A stretch of 26,406 nucleotides of DNA from a virus, in the IMG/VR virus record IMGVR_UViG_3300029319_000418, positions 1 through 26,406 of that record; one strand, 5' to 3'. The notes below the pieces were generated by a model. The model saw only the letters and a list, made by a program, of their open reading frames with translations. It was not told where the DNA came from and searched no databases. The position numbers and the translations under genes were made by a program. Below, in pieces: positions 11,830 to 19,992 of this stretch (its first letter is position 1; every line of letters starts with the position of its first letter).

Positions 11830-12815
11830 AAGACCTCTTGGATTAAATATTCGAGATTTCGATGAGATCCTCCCATCGTTGCGTAGGATTCAGCAGGAAT
11901 CGAGATAGCTCCGAAGACTGAGAAAAGATCTCTTTCTGCCGTCATGGATTCCAACATCAAAACCGGAACGGGTTGCTCTCGTTGTGCGGTTGCAATCCCG
12001 ACCAGATTGTCGGCTTGTGCCAGAGAATAGATTCCTGTCACTTCTATCGTTTCAGCGACTCCTCTTTTTGAAACCAGACGGAATCCTGCTGGTCCGGTTC
12101 TAATCGTTGAGAAATTCTGGTAAGTCCGATTGACTGCTTGTGGATTGGCAAGATCGGTCGAGGTTCCTGCTTTCAGGATGCCGAGCTGAACTGGAAGAGT
12201 CAGAGCAGTGATCGATCCCGATGCAACTGAACTGCTGAGAGTGATGTCTCCTGCTTTGGTTCCGTCTCCCTTGATTCCGGTGATCTGGTAGTCTGACCCT
12301 CCAATCGTTGCAAATCCTCCGATTAAAACCTGACCATTCTCGACTGCATTGATGTTTGAACTTCCGTCGGTGAAGTTCCCATCTGCTCCGGAAGATTGGA
12401 CCCAATTGGTGATGGAGTTCCCCTGGATCGGAGATCCTTTCCGGTCGGTTGAAGTCACCAGAGTCAGATCAATGGTCGATGATGCCGAGAGTCCAGAGAT
12501 GTAGAGAGGTTTCTTCCGTTTGACAAGATTCTGGCCCCAAGGCTTGAAACCGAATCGATCCTCGAGCTGAGTGCTGGAAAGATTCGTCGCAGCTCCTCCG
12601 TCGAGTGAATATGAACCCGAATCGGCAAGCCATCCATCGAGGAAAAGAGAATCGGTCGATCCGGAAACAGAGACCCGAATCGTGATGGTTTTTGCTGATC
12701 CGATTGCTCTTTCTTGAGGTTGATCCGTCTCTACGTTTGCCAGAGGATAAGCTGACAAGACGGTCCCTGCCGTGAGAGATAAGGATGAGACGGTTGAGGT
12801 TGCTAGAATCTTCAT
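11826..12815 (-). CDS. Tail-tip protein, unknown function
   Basis: This 329-residue protein starts MKILATSTVSSLSLTAGTVL. I chose the ATG at 12815 because it overlaps the upstream stop (ATGA); a longer frame to 12878 would overlap the hub gene without reason. It is beta-rich and Gly/Ser/Thr-rich over residues 40-230. It ends with a more conserved-looking segment ('QPVPVLMLESMTAERDLFSV'). The position between the hub and the fibre suggests a distal tail or baseplate component. Confidence 0.55.
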   Translation of the reverse strand: MKILATSTVSSLSLTAGTVLSAYPLANVETDQPQERAIGSAKTITIRVSVSGSTDSLFLDGWLADSGSYSLDGGAATNLSSTQLEDRFGFKPWGQNLVKRKKPLYISGLSASSTIDLTLVTSTDRKGSPIQGNSITNWVQSSGADGNFTDGSSNINAVENGQVLIGGFATIGGSDYQITGIKGDGTKAGDITLSSSVASGSITALTLPVQLGILKAGTSTDLANPQAVNRTYQNFSTIRTGPAGFRLVSKRGVAETIEVTGIYSLAQADNLVGIATAQREQPVPVLMLESMTAERDLFSVFGAISIPAESYATMGGSHRNLEYLIQEVL

Positions 12816-14689
12816 ATTAAAAGAGGAGTGATGACGGAGTCTCCGCAGAAAGTCGTTGTCTCTGCTGCAAAGTCCCAAGTTCTTTTTCTCACCATCAGAT
12901 ATCCGGTTGCGCCAAGGGTTTGAGAATTGAAATCAATCCGAGCACCTGGAAGAGTATCGAGATCGATCCCCTTGATCGTCAGTTCCACCCGAGGTCTGAT
13001 CTTAATGTCCTTGATTGCATCCAAGACCTCTGAAGCGAGCTCGATCGACGGAGAAAAAGTCGTGATGTTTTGATCCCGACCCGTGTCGATGTTTGCGATT
13101 CTGATCCCTCGATTGATCTTCAGAAGCTTGAAAGCATTCGCTGCGGTTCCTGCCCCCGATGCGATGTTGTATTCTCGCTGAGAGACCAGTCCGGAGAGCG
13201 GAGGAGGAAGATAGATTTGAGAATTGATGATCTCATAATCCTCCAGAGTCAGATCTGCCGTTCCAGGAGTGTTCCCTCGGTCGATCAAATAAATCTCGTC
13301 ATTGATGTCATCAAGCCAGAACTGCATGTTCAATCCTCGAGCGACTTGATCTGCAAAATCCAGCATCCGGATTTGGGTCGTTACATAGATTGAAACCTGA
13401 CGATTGTCATCATCGGCATTGGAAGCATCGGTCGTGTCGTATCCGTATCCGAGCTGATTCGATAACCATCCGAAGAAATCGTATGCGGTTCTGTCTCCGT
13501 TTGACGTGTCGAAGTGAATGGTCCGACCAGAGACGGAAGCTTCTCCTGCGACTGATCCGGAGTTCAAAGTCAGTCTCGGAATCTCACCTGAAGGGACGGT
13601 ATAAAAATCATAGCTCTGTCCCGTGTTTAGGGTTTCTGCTTGTCCATCATCTTCAACCGATGCAGACGAGACTTGGAGATTCGGATTCCCGACTTCGGTT
13701 TTTGCAGTATTGAGAACGATCACCGGAGTCTGAAGATCGACCTGACCGAATGCAAAAGGGAGCTGAGTGTCGGTCGCAGATGCAGATCCGATATCGTAAG
13801 CATTCAAGCCTGTAACATCGACGACTGATCCCTCCGAAATGGAAACCGTGTCTCCGACCCTGACATCGTAGGTATTAGGGAGCTGATTCGAGGTCTCGAC
13901 GGAAAGCACAACCTCTGAAGCGACTGAGACCGTGACTCCTTCCTGGATTGATACAATCGATTCAACCGACTCAGAGATGGAAAAGGTTCGGTCGGTTGTG
14001 AAATTTGTTCCGAAGGTGAAGGTATAATCTCCCTTTGATGGATTCTCAAATGCTATGTCGGAGATGTTGAAATCGATATCGAATGTCGTGTCCGTCACTG
14101 CGGTGATGGTATATTGGGTGTCGGTGTTCGACGGATTATATTCGAGCTCCTCTCCGACGATGCTCATTCCCGTGAAAAATGCTTGTTCTCCTGCCGAGAA
14201 TGGATGGAGCGACTGAGTCGTGATTCTGACCTTTCCCGATCCATTGTCACCGACTCCGATCACTTCCGACTGCGAGCTCGTCTCTGCAACGATCAACCGG
14301 AGGAGATTCGTCTTCTGGACTTTTGCTTCAATCTGGAAACGTAGGAAATCGGTGTTGAACTGATTCAGGATTGCAGATCCCTCGAAGATCGGTCTCCCGT
14401 TGTGACGGAAGGTCACCGGAATTGCCGTCATCGGGTTTGCAATCAAAGCAGAATAATTTGCTCCGGAGAACGGATGCCTGGAGTCACTTGGTCGATTGAC
14501 AAGCTGAAGCGATCCGACAACGACAGTCAACCATCCGGAATCATAGTCTCCGAGCTGGATCCTTGGAGGTTCAGAAATAAACGGTTGATAGAACTGGCTT
14601 GTCGTATGTGATCCAGGTTCATCTGCGACGTAATAGGTCGCATCTGAGAACGGACTGGATGAAAGATCAATATCTGCCTGAAAAGCCAT
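12812..14689 (-). CDS. Putative tail-tip / baseplate hub protein
   Basis: This 625-residue protein lies directly after the tape measure, where lambda-like phages encode tail-tip proteins. The first about 140 residues resemble a tail-hub scaffold ('PFISEPPRIQLGDYDSGWLT', 'HNGRPIFEGSAIL'). A Ser/Thr/Val-rich, repetitive beta region (about 230-310, 'SISESVESIVSIQEG') follows, then a large domain with 'GWLSNQLGYGYDT', 'GLNMQFWLDDINDEIYLIDR' and 'RVELTIKGIDLDTLPGARID', recalling hub domains. No family can be named with certainty. Confidence 0.5.
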   Translation of the reverse strand: MAFQADIDLSSSPFSDATYYVADEPGSHTTSQFYQPFISEPPRIQLGDYDSGWLTVVVGSLQLVNRPSDSRHPFSGANYSALIANPMTAIPVTFRHNGRPIFEGSAILNQFNTDFLRFQIEAKVQKTNLLRLIVAETSSQSEVIGVGDNGSGKVRITTQSLHPFSAGEQAFFTGMSIVGEELEYNPSNTDTQYTITAVTDTTFDIDFNISDIAFENPSKGDYTFTFGTNFTTDRTFSISESVESIVSIQEGVTVSVASEVVLSVETSNQLPNTYDVRVGDTVSISEGSVVDVTGLNAYDIGSASATDTQLPFAFGQVDLQTPVIVLNTAKTEVGNPNLQVSSASVEDDGQAETLNTGQSYDFYTVPSGEIPRLTLNSGSVAGEASVSGRTIHFDTSNGDRTAYDFFGWLSNQLGYGYDTTDASNADDDNRQVSIYVTTQIRMLDFADQVARGLNMQFWLDDINDEIYLIDRGNTPGTADLTLEDYEIINSQIYLPPPLSGLVSQREYNIASGAGTAANAFKLLKINRGIRIANIDTGRDQNITTFSPSIELASEVLDAIKDIKIRPRVELTIKGIDLDTLPGARIDFNSQTLGATGYLMVRKRTWDFAAETTTFCGDSVITPLLI

Positions 14690-14690
14690 T

Positions 14691-16580
14691 TTAAGCGAGT
14701 GCGCTGAATTCGTTGTTCCGTGCTGCTCGTTCCTTCACCTCGATCCTAAGAGCAGAATCATACTGAGAGATCTTTTGACCCGTTCCGTCGAAAATATTGA
14801 CGACGATGGAATTCTGGGACGTGTTATCAAGCGAAGCAGATGCAGATCGATATGATGAAGTCGAACTTCTTCCAGAGGATCTTCCTGAACTGTTGTCAAT
14901 GAGATCCGCTCCCGTGTAGACGTTTTCAAGTCCGGAAGGATAGTGCATGTCAAGAACTTGACCCGATGCGACTCGAATGTTCCCGTATCTTCGGAAAGTC
15001 CTCTGAGATTCACTCTGATTGACGACAGAGAGTCCATTGATCTGATTGACTAAAGAATCGATCTTTCCTGCTGATTGTATAACTGCTGAAAAATCGAAGA
15101 TCTCTCCAGGGACTCTTGCAAAAGTATTCCTGAAGTCAAATGCGGATTCTGGAACGTCGATCTTGATGTTACTCACCTCGATTGATGCATCTTCGAGCTC
15201 TTGTTTGAAATCGTTGATGATATCTGCAAAAGCATTCGAGATATCGTTTCGCTGAAAGATGAGCTGATTCTCCAATCCTTGAACCGTCTCTCGGAAAAGG
15301 TTGCTGATCGAGGAGAGTTTGCTCCTGACGACTCCTTCGGTGTTTGTTAAATAATCGAGAGCCAGAGTTTGAATGTTTGCGAAAAACTCGACGAAAGCCT
15401 GAGTCAATCCTCCAAGTCCTTCCTTACCTCGGATCGATTTGAACTGGATGTCTGTTTTCTTGAGTGCTTTCTCCAGCTTGCCGAGGTTCGGGACTACGTC
15501 CTTCTTCGTCGTCTTGGCAAAAGATTCAGCAGTCTTTGTCCGTATCTTTTCATTCTTGGAAACATCGACGAGAATCTTTGCCGTCTTCTCGAGTTTTGTG
15601 TTCGTCTTGGAGATTTTTTCTGGTTCGTCTGCGAATCCAAAAAACTCTGAGATTTCGTCCTTGTATGCGAATGCTGCCGTCCCGAGAGCAGTGACTCCGA
15701 CTGCAAGAGCTCCGATTGGGTTTGCTGCTATGGCTGCCGTGAGAGCGGTCACTCCTCCGGTGATTGCTGCAAGGAGAGCTGGGATCTTTGCTGCTATGAA
15801 TGCGGTCGCTGCAATTCCTGCAAATTTTGCAATATGATCGAGGTTTTCTGCTAATGCAGTGAGAGCTGGAATGACTGCAACGAGGACCGGAGCGAGCTTT
15901 CCTTTCATGGATCGCTGGAGAAGATCGATTTGATCATTGAACGTCGAGAATGCATTTGCTGCATCAGTCCCGACGATTCCTCCTGCATCACGGAGCTTCT
16001 GTCCGAACTGGTCGATCCCGATTGCTCCGGAGTTCAAGAGAGGAAGAAGCTCGATCCCTGCTCGTCCAAAAAGATCGGTCGCAATCGCTGCTTTTTGTGC
16101 AGGAGATTCGATCCCTGAGATCGATTGAGCGACCTCTGTAAAGAGCTCTGACGTGCCTTTCAGATTTCCCTGAGAGTCGCTGATCGAGACTCCGAGAGCT
16201 TCAAATGCTTCCTTCTGAGCTGCGGTTCCTTGCTCTGCTTCTCCGACGTTCCTGGTGAACTTCTGGAGTGCCGTATTGAGCTGGTCGGTTGAGACTCCCG
16301 ACTGAGATGCTGCGAACTGGAGAATCTCCAATTCCTCGACCGTGACTCCGAGCTGAAGAGAGACTTTCTGGAGACGGTCTCCAAGTTGAAGCATATCTTT
16401 TGAGAATGCTCCCAGAGCTCCGACTCCGACCAATCCTGCAAAAGAGGTCGCCAGTCCTGAGACGGATGCCGAGAGACCAGAGAACGATCGCTCAAGGTTT
16501 TTCGCTCGGTTGTTCACTGAACGAAAAGCAGCAGCAGTCTTGTCCTCTCCTCGGATCTGAACGGTCGTTTGAACTGCCAT
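14691..16580 (-). CDS. Tape measure protein
   Basis: This 629-residue tail-length protein is largely helical. The N-terminal region ('VQIRGEDKTAAAFRSVNNRA', 'LSASVSGLATSFAGLVGVG') and the segment 'LGVTVEELEILQFAASQSGV' are typical of tape measure proteins. Ala/Gly-rich hydrophobic stretches lie near residues 255-305. The short C-terminal part has Ser-rich repeats (about 575-592). By the usual 1.5 angstrom per residue, the tail would be roughly 95 nm. The ATG overlaps the stop of the GT frame (TAATG), giving coupling to the frameshift product. Confidence 0.85.
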   Translation of the reverse strand: MAVQTTVQIRGEDKTAAAFRSVNNRAKNLERSFSGLSASVSGLATSFAGLVGVGALGAFSKDMLQLGDRLQKVSLQLGVTVEELEILQFAASQSGVSTDQLNTALQKFTRNVGEAEQGTAAQKEAFEALGVSISDSQGNLKGTSELFTEVAQSISGIESPAQKAAIATDLFGRAGIELLPLLNSGAIGIDQFGQKLRDAGGIVGTDAANAFSTFNDQIDLLQRSMKGKLAPVLVAVIPALTALAENLDHIAKFAGIAATAFIAAKIPALLAAITGGVTALTAAIAANPIGALAVGVTALGTAAFAYKDEISEFFGFADEPEKISKTNTKLEKTAKILVDVSKNEKIRTKTAESFAKTTKKDVVPNLGKLEKALKKTDIQFKSIRGKEGLGGLTQAFVEFFANIQTLALDYLTNTEGVVRSKLSSISNLFRETVQGLENQLIFQRNDISNAFADIINDFKQELEDASIEVSNIKIDVPESAFDFRNTFARVPGEIFDFSAVIQSAGKIDSLVNQINGLSVVNQSESQRTFRRYGNIRVASGQVLDMHYPSGLENVYTGADLIDNSSGRSSGRSSTSSYRSASASLDNTSQNSIVVNIFDGTGQKISQYDSALRIEVKERAARNNEFSALA

Positions 16581-17088
16581 TATCGTTTTTTGAGTCTCTC
16601 TTTTTTTTCTTTAATCTTGAAGTATGCGACCCATCCTTTGAGCTCTGCCTCGTTCATCTCGAAGATCTCCTCGACGGTTCGATGAAGATGCTCTGCGAGC
16701 TGAAAAAAGAAATAGAGCTCTGGGTCGCTCTCTAGTTTCCCTCAAGCGTATCTGCTTCTACGGCAGAATATTCATTGATTTCACGGACGACTCGGATCAG
16801 AACATCCACGTCGCACTCGTTCATCAATTCTTGTTTGTGAGCATTGTTAAACATCGGAGACCCGTCCTCGTTCAATGCTCGGATGAGCAGAGTCTCGACT
16901 GCTGCTTCAACAAACTTCTGCTGAGTCGAGAGCTTTGCTATTCGTTCCTGAATCCTGGGATTCGTTGCCGATTTGAAGAAGATCCGGAATGGTTTTTTAC
17001 TATCTCCCCATTCCGGAACGTCAATCGATGCTAATCCCCCTGAGAGTTTTTCTCGGTAGTGTCTGGTGATATTATCGATCGCACTCAT
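16580..17088 (-). CDS. Tail assembly chaperone G and its -1 frameshift product GT
   Basis: The zero-frame product (17088-16732, 118 residues, MSAIDNITRHYREKL) is a gpG-like tail chaperone ending at TAG 16734-16732. A -1 shift at GGGAAAC (16741-16735) extends it to 169 residues, ending at TAA 16582-16580. The extension reads LESDPELYFFFQLAEH, then a helix with 'EIFEMNEAELKGWVAYFKI' and a Lys-rich end, the typical T-domain pattern. In lambda, G and GT bind the tape measure and tube proteins during tail assembly, and the ratio matters. The coordinates span both products. Confidence 0.85.
16735..16741 (-). promoter_or_regulatory. -1 ribosomal frameshift heptamer (G GGA AAC)
   Basis: The minus strand reads GAG GGA AAC TAG. 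The heptamer G GGA AAC lies directly before the zero-frame stop and is in the correct phase. Slipping back one base gives GGG AAA CTA GAG and enters the T frame. It has the X XXY YYZ form and closely resembles the GGGAAAG of lambda G/GT. Confidence 0.85.
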
Positions 17089-17089
17089 T

Positions 17090-17509
17090 TTATGCGTTGT
17101 TCAGGGTCAGAGTTCCGGTTCCTTGGAAAGTGAAACTGAAACCGACAGGACTGTTCAAGGATGCAGTGAAACTGATCCCCGTGATGATGATTCCTCCGGA
17201 CCAGTAATCGCCTGAAGAGGTTCCGACTGGATAGAGCTTGACCGTGAAGGAATTGTCCTGACCATCAAGAGCAGTCTGGATCGCCTCCTGCGCTGCATCG
17301 TCATCATTCCAGAGAGCATCTGCTGAACCTGAGAATCCCGTTTGACCGGAGATATAGGTTCGAGTTGCGCTCGTTCCCATTGCAGAGGTTTCAATCACCT
17401 CGGAGGACTTGTCTAAAGTCCACGAAGTTAAAGATGCCACTGCTGAGAATAGAGTCGTCCCTCCTGCTGAGACTTGGAGGACTCCTCCGTTTCCGCTGCT
17501 TGCTGCCAT
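17090..17509 (-). CDS. Major tail (tube) protein
   Basis: This 139-residue protein is probably the tail tube subunit. It is beta-rich and Gly/Ser/Thr-rich, with 'SAVASLTSWTLDKSSEVIET', 'TYISGQTGFSGSADALWNDD' and 'ISFTASLNSPVGFSFTFQGT', the standard pattern of siphovirus tube proteins. The ribosome-binding site (AAGGAGG, about 5 bases before ATG) is one of the strongest in the window, fitting a highly expressed structural gene. It lies between the tail terminator region and the chaperone genes, the normal place. No extra C-terminal immunoglobulin domain is present. Confidence 0.88.
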   Translation of the reverse strand: MAASSGNGGVLQVSAGGTTLFSAVASLTSWTLDKSSEVIETSAMGTSATRTYISGQTGFSGSADALWNDDDAAQEAIQTALDGQDNSFTVKLYPVGTSSGDYWSGGIIITGISFTASLNSPVGFSFTFQGTGTLTLNNA

Positions 17510-17694
17510 TATTCCTCCTTGGCTTGTGCGGTTGATGATTTATTCTCATCATCCTTCTTGGATTTGGACTGAACCGCTTCGGCCCGTCCTTTTTCGATGA
17601 GAATTCTGGCCGAAAGTCCAGCCACGTCTCCGATCTCTCCTGCTTCGTAAAGCCTGTCAGCGACCGTCGAGTTTCTTAAAAATTTTACTTTCAT
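17509..17694 (-). CDS. Small structural-region protein (DUF7210-like)
   Basis: This 61-residue protein starts MKVKFLRNSTVADRLYEAGE, two likely beta strands followed by 'RILIEKGRAEAVQ' and a charged tail (SKKDDENKSSTAQAKEE). The pattern 'K..fl.......G....L....ARILIEKGRAE' resembles small proteins found in phage head-tail regions. It resembles the 75-residue protein at 19765-19992, which reads 'GRLLIRMGKALP' at the same place. It has a strong ribosome-binding site (AGGAG, 7 bases before the ATG). The function is unknown. Confidence 0.55.
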   Translation of the reverse strand: MKVKFLRNSTVADRLYEAGEIGDVAGLSARILIEKGRAEAVQSKSKKDDENKSSTAQAKEE

Positions 17695-18134
17695 AATGCT
17701 GCTCCTGGATTGTTTTCAGCATGTTGATAGATAACGGTATAGATAAGAGTCACCGATCCGATCTCTTTTTCTCCCTCTCCGGAGATGGAGATGCTGGTCT
17801 CGGATAGATATGAATCTTGAGCAAGGTTGTTCAAACGAATATCTCCCTGCATTGCGATCTCGACCTCCTTGGAGATCGTGTCCAGCGTGTCGTCGACTCC
17901 CGTCGAGCTCGATGCGAATCCCTGAATCGATAGACTGAGAATCTTCTGGACGTTTCTCGGATTCCCCTGAGACTGGATTTCGCTCGTCTCCTCGTTGGTA
18001 TAAAGACAGATCCCTGGAAGAGATGCTCTTTCCAGAGGATAGGTCCGACTCTGGAAGACATTGCTTCCGGTCGTCGATAATCCGGTCAGAGTCGTTGCTG
18101 CTCTCTCTCTGATCTGCTGTCGGAGATGGCTCAA
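17691..18134 (-). CDS. Tail terminator (gpU-like)
   Basis: This 147-residue protein matches the gpU pattern: an N-terminal helix (LRQQIRERAATTLTGL), then 'VFQSRTYPLERASLPGICLY' and a beta-rich remainder ('KEIGSVTLIYTVIYQHAE'). gpU-type proteins form the ring that ends tail-tube growth and joins the tail to the head. The TTG at 18134 is chosen because it overlaps the formyltransferase stop (TTGA) and has AAGAGG about 5 bases upstream; no better ATG exists near it. Confidence 0.75.
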   Translation of the reverse strand: MSHLRQQIRERAATTLTGLSTTGSNVFQSRTYPLERASLPGICLYTNEETSEIQSQGNPRNVQKILSLSIQGFASSSTGVDDTLDTISKEVEIAMQGDIRLNNLAQDSYLSETSISISGEGEKEIGSVTLIYTVIYQHAENNPGAAL

Positions 18135-18783
18135 ATAAACCTCTTTTGCTTTCTAATCCAGAGACGTTCTTCATCTTCGGTCATCTGATGGAACAGAGTT
18201 CCTTTTCCTGCTGGATAGGTTTGGACATTCTTCTCGAGTAGTTCCAGCGACTTCATGAGTGCTCTCGGTTGTCTTGAGATGACTCTCTGGTGAATGTGGT
18301 AAATTTTATCATCCTTATATACCGGAACCTTTTCCTGGTGAATGATCTCTCCTCGGTCGATCTTCTCGTCGATGAAGTGAACGGTGATCCCTTGATCCAG
18401 GTTGTTGAATAAAGCCCATTTGATGTTGTCTAATCCTCTGTTTTCCGGAAGCAGACCTGGATGAATGTTTATGATTCCTGTTTTAAATTTATCAATAATT
18501 TTTTTTTTAAGATCCGAGCTCCTCCGATGATCCCCAGATCTCCGTTATCAATCTCGTCATGCGGTTTCACCTCGTAAGGAATCTCAAATCTCCTGCAAAT
18601 ATCTTTTGAGTGAATTGAATAACAATCCTCTGCGCTCATCTTGACGATGTCTTTTCTCAGTCCGAGATGTCTCAAAGGTGCAGCGATCACTCGATTGACT
18701 TTGTAATTATTGACGATCAGCTCCATCAAGATGTCACTGGTCTTCCGGTGTTCGGTGTCATAGGTCAGCAGACTTATTTCCAT
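18131..18783 (-). CDS. Formyltransferase, split at an A10 tract (-1 frameshift needed)
   Basis: Two frames together encode a 217-residue formyltransferase-like protein. The first (18783-18469) gives 104 residues starting MEISLLTYDTEHRKTSDILM and runs into a wrong-frame stop. The second frame, read from the poly-A tract to TGA 18133-18131, has the family core 'IINIHPGLLPENRGLDNIKW' and 'GITVHFIDEKIDRGEII'. The catalytic set is Asn106, His108 and Asp143. A -1 shift at the A10 run (18508-18499) joins them exactly, giving 654 bases when one A is read twice. The family transfers a formyl group from formyl-tetrahydrofolate, often to amino sugars. The N-terminal half lacks nothing obvious, so either recoding or a sequencing error is possible. 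It sits beside a glycosyltransferase. Confidence 0.75.
18499..18508 (-). promoter_or_regulatory. A10 slippery tract inside the formyltransferase gene
   Basis: On the minus strand the run is TT-AAAAAAAAAA-TT, read in frame as TTA AAA AAA AAA TTA. Eleven or eight A residues, or a -1 ribosomal slip on A AAA AAA, restore the downstream frame. Runs of nine or more A are classic sites of polymerase slippage, but also of sequencing error. Confidence 0.65.
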
Positions 18784-18786
18784 TAA

Positions 18787-19473
18787 TCAGATCCAGTGAC
18801 GTTTGATCCAGTCCCGATCCTGAAGATCAGACTGTTTCGGTCGTCCGTGAAAATAGACGATCGAGCATGACTCTGGATCGATTCCTTGCGGTTCGATCTC
18901 CGCTTTCCATGAGAGGATCTTTCCTGGATGAAGCTCATCGAGTCTCTCTGCTCTGCCGTTCAGATTCTTCCTCAAGAACAACATCTCTGATGGACAGTTT
19001 CCGAGATATCGGATTTCTTCGGTCCAGTAATCTTTCCGAGTGTTCCATTCGTTCCAGAGCTCTGCTGATATTTCCTCGTTAAAAAATGCGACTCCGTTGT
19101 TCAATTGGCTCGGGTTGTATGGGTCCGAGTGAAGAGCGCATTCACCTTCAAAGGATAAGATCTCATCCAGGTTTCCAGTAATAACCGTGTCGAGTGCGAC
19201 GACGAATCTTCTCCCTCCGCACTCAGGTCGGAGAGCATCAAGGATTCCAGTCCATCCGCTTGATGGGTCGAGAAATCGAATCGACTCGATAGGTTCAACA
19301 AATTCATATCCCTTATCGCAGAGACAGATGAACCTGAATTCATCTGAATAATTGCGTTTAATTGATCGATAGAGCTTTTCGACCCACTCCTCCGAGTAAT
19401 ATTTTCGGGAGTATGCTGGAGGAGGATTCTTTGCTTCATTACCGTCAAATAGTGCAGTGATGATCGAGATCAT
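18787..19473 (-). CDS. GT-A-fold glycosyltransferase
   Basis: This 228-residue protein starts MISIITALFDGNEAKNPPPA and has the general GT8/GT-A pattern: 'YSDEFRFICLCDKGYEFVE', an acidic nucleotide-sugar and metal site in 'FVVALDTVITGNLDEI' (about residues 102-117, in place of a strict DxD), 'QLNNGVAFFNEE' (the 'NxGV' strand), and 'SIVYFHGRPKQSDLQDRDWI' near the end. It probably transfers a sugar to a protein or glycan. The ATG overlaps the head-tail joining protein stop (ATGA). It and the formyltransferase lie exactly where gpZ would be expected. The acceptor is unknown. Confidence 0.7.
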   Translation of the reverse strand: MISIITALFDGNEAKNPPPAYSRKYYSEEWVEKLYRSIKRNYSDEFRFICLCDKGYEFVEPIESIRFLDPSSGWTGILDALRPECGGRRFVVALDTVITGNLDEILSFEGECALHSDPYNPSQLNNGVAFFNEEISAELWNEWNTRKDYWTEEIRYLGNCPSEMLFLRKNLNGRAERLDELHPGKILSWKAEIEPQGIDPESCSIVYFHGRPKQSDLQDRDWIKRHWI

Positions 19474-19775
19474 AATCGGAGACGAGCGGTCGTCATTCCT
19501 TCATTGTCAGGTTCAACCGACGTGACCGTGAATGTATCTGATCCGATTGCCAGCGTGTCTCCTTGAGCGATTGCTGAAACGTCGCTTGTTCTCATGATTG
19601 CGACGGGTTCTGAGCTCTCGACCTGCACTGCTGCATCGGGATCGACCCCAACATATTCCCGAGTCAATATCACCGTGATCGTGGAAGCTGACCCTGCCGA
19701 CGTATCGGTGAAGGTTGCCGACGAACCAAAATCTTGGAGGAGATCAAGTCTCAGATCGTCGTCTTCAACTGCCAC
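19470..19775 (-). CDS. Head-tail joining protein (gpFII-like)
   Basis: This 101-residue protein is beta-rich with 'VIMRTSDVSAIAQGDTLAIG'-type strands ('VAIMRTSDVSAIAQGDTLAI' here) and 'TVTSVEPDNEGMTTARLRL' at the end, the pattern of phage head-tail joining proteins of the gpFII type. These seal the portal and connect to the tail. The start is GTG, 11 bases inside the end of the upstream gene. It is followed by the glycosyltransferase and not by gpZ. Confidence 0.7.
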   Translation of the reverse strand: MAVEDDDLRLDLLQDFGSSATFTDTSAGSASTITVILTREYVGVDPDAAVQVESSEPVAIMRTSDVSAIAQGDTLAIGSDTFTVTSVEPDNEGMTTARLRL

Positions 19776-19992
19776 GTTTCACGGTTTTCTTGGTTGTCGA
19801 TTTTTTCAACTCTTGAGATCGATTCTGAGTCCGGATCTCAGGAGGATCTTCTGCTGGTCCCTTTGCTTCATAGGGAAGAGCTTTCCCCATTCGGATCAAG
19901 AGTCTTCCTTCCTCCGGAGAGCAGGAAACGACCTGACCACGTTTGACGGACTTTCCTTCGCAGACTGTCCCTCGAATCATTTCTATTTTCAT
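19765..19992 (-). CDS. Small structural-region protein (DUF7210-like, second copy)
   Basis: This 75-residue protein starts MKIEMIRGTVCEGKSVKRGQ, with 'RGQVVSCSPEEGRLLIRMGK' and a basic C-terminus ('KKSTTKKTVKRGS'). It is similar in design to the 61-residue protein at 17509-17694, so the late operon may hold two distant copies of one small family. The ribosome-binding site (AAAGGAGATATTCAA) is strong. It overlaps the upstream gene by 4 bases. Confidence 0.55.
   Translation of the reverse strand: MKIEMIRGTVCEGKSVKRGQVVSCSPEEGRLLIRMGKALPYEAKGPAEDPPEIRTQNRSQELKKSTTKKTVKRGS

Noticed and set aside
12816-12878. 21-residue extension of the tail-tip gene
   Set aside because: It overlaps the upstream coding sequence; the ATG at 12815 makes a standard ATGA junction.
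17716-18174. 152-residue minus-strand ORF over the tail terminator
   Set aside because: Arg/Ser-rich composition typical of an out-of-frame reading; the gpU-like frame has the family pattern.
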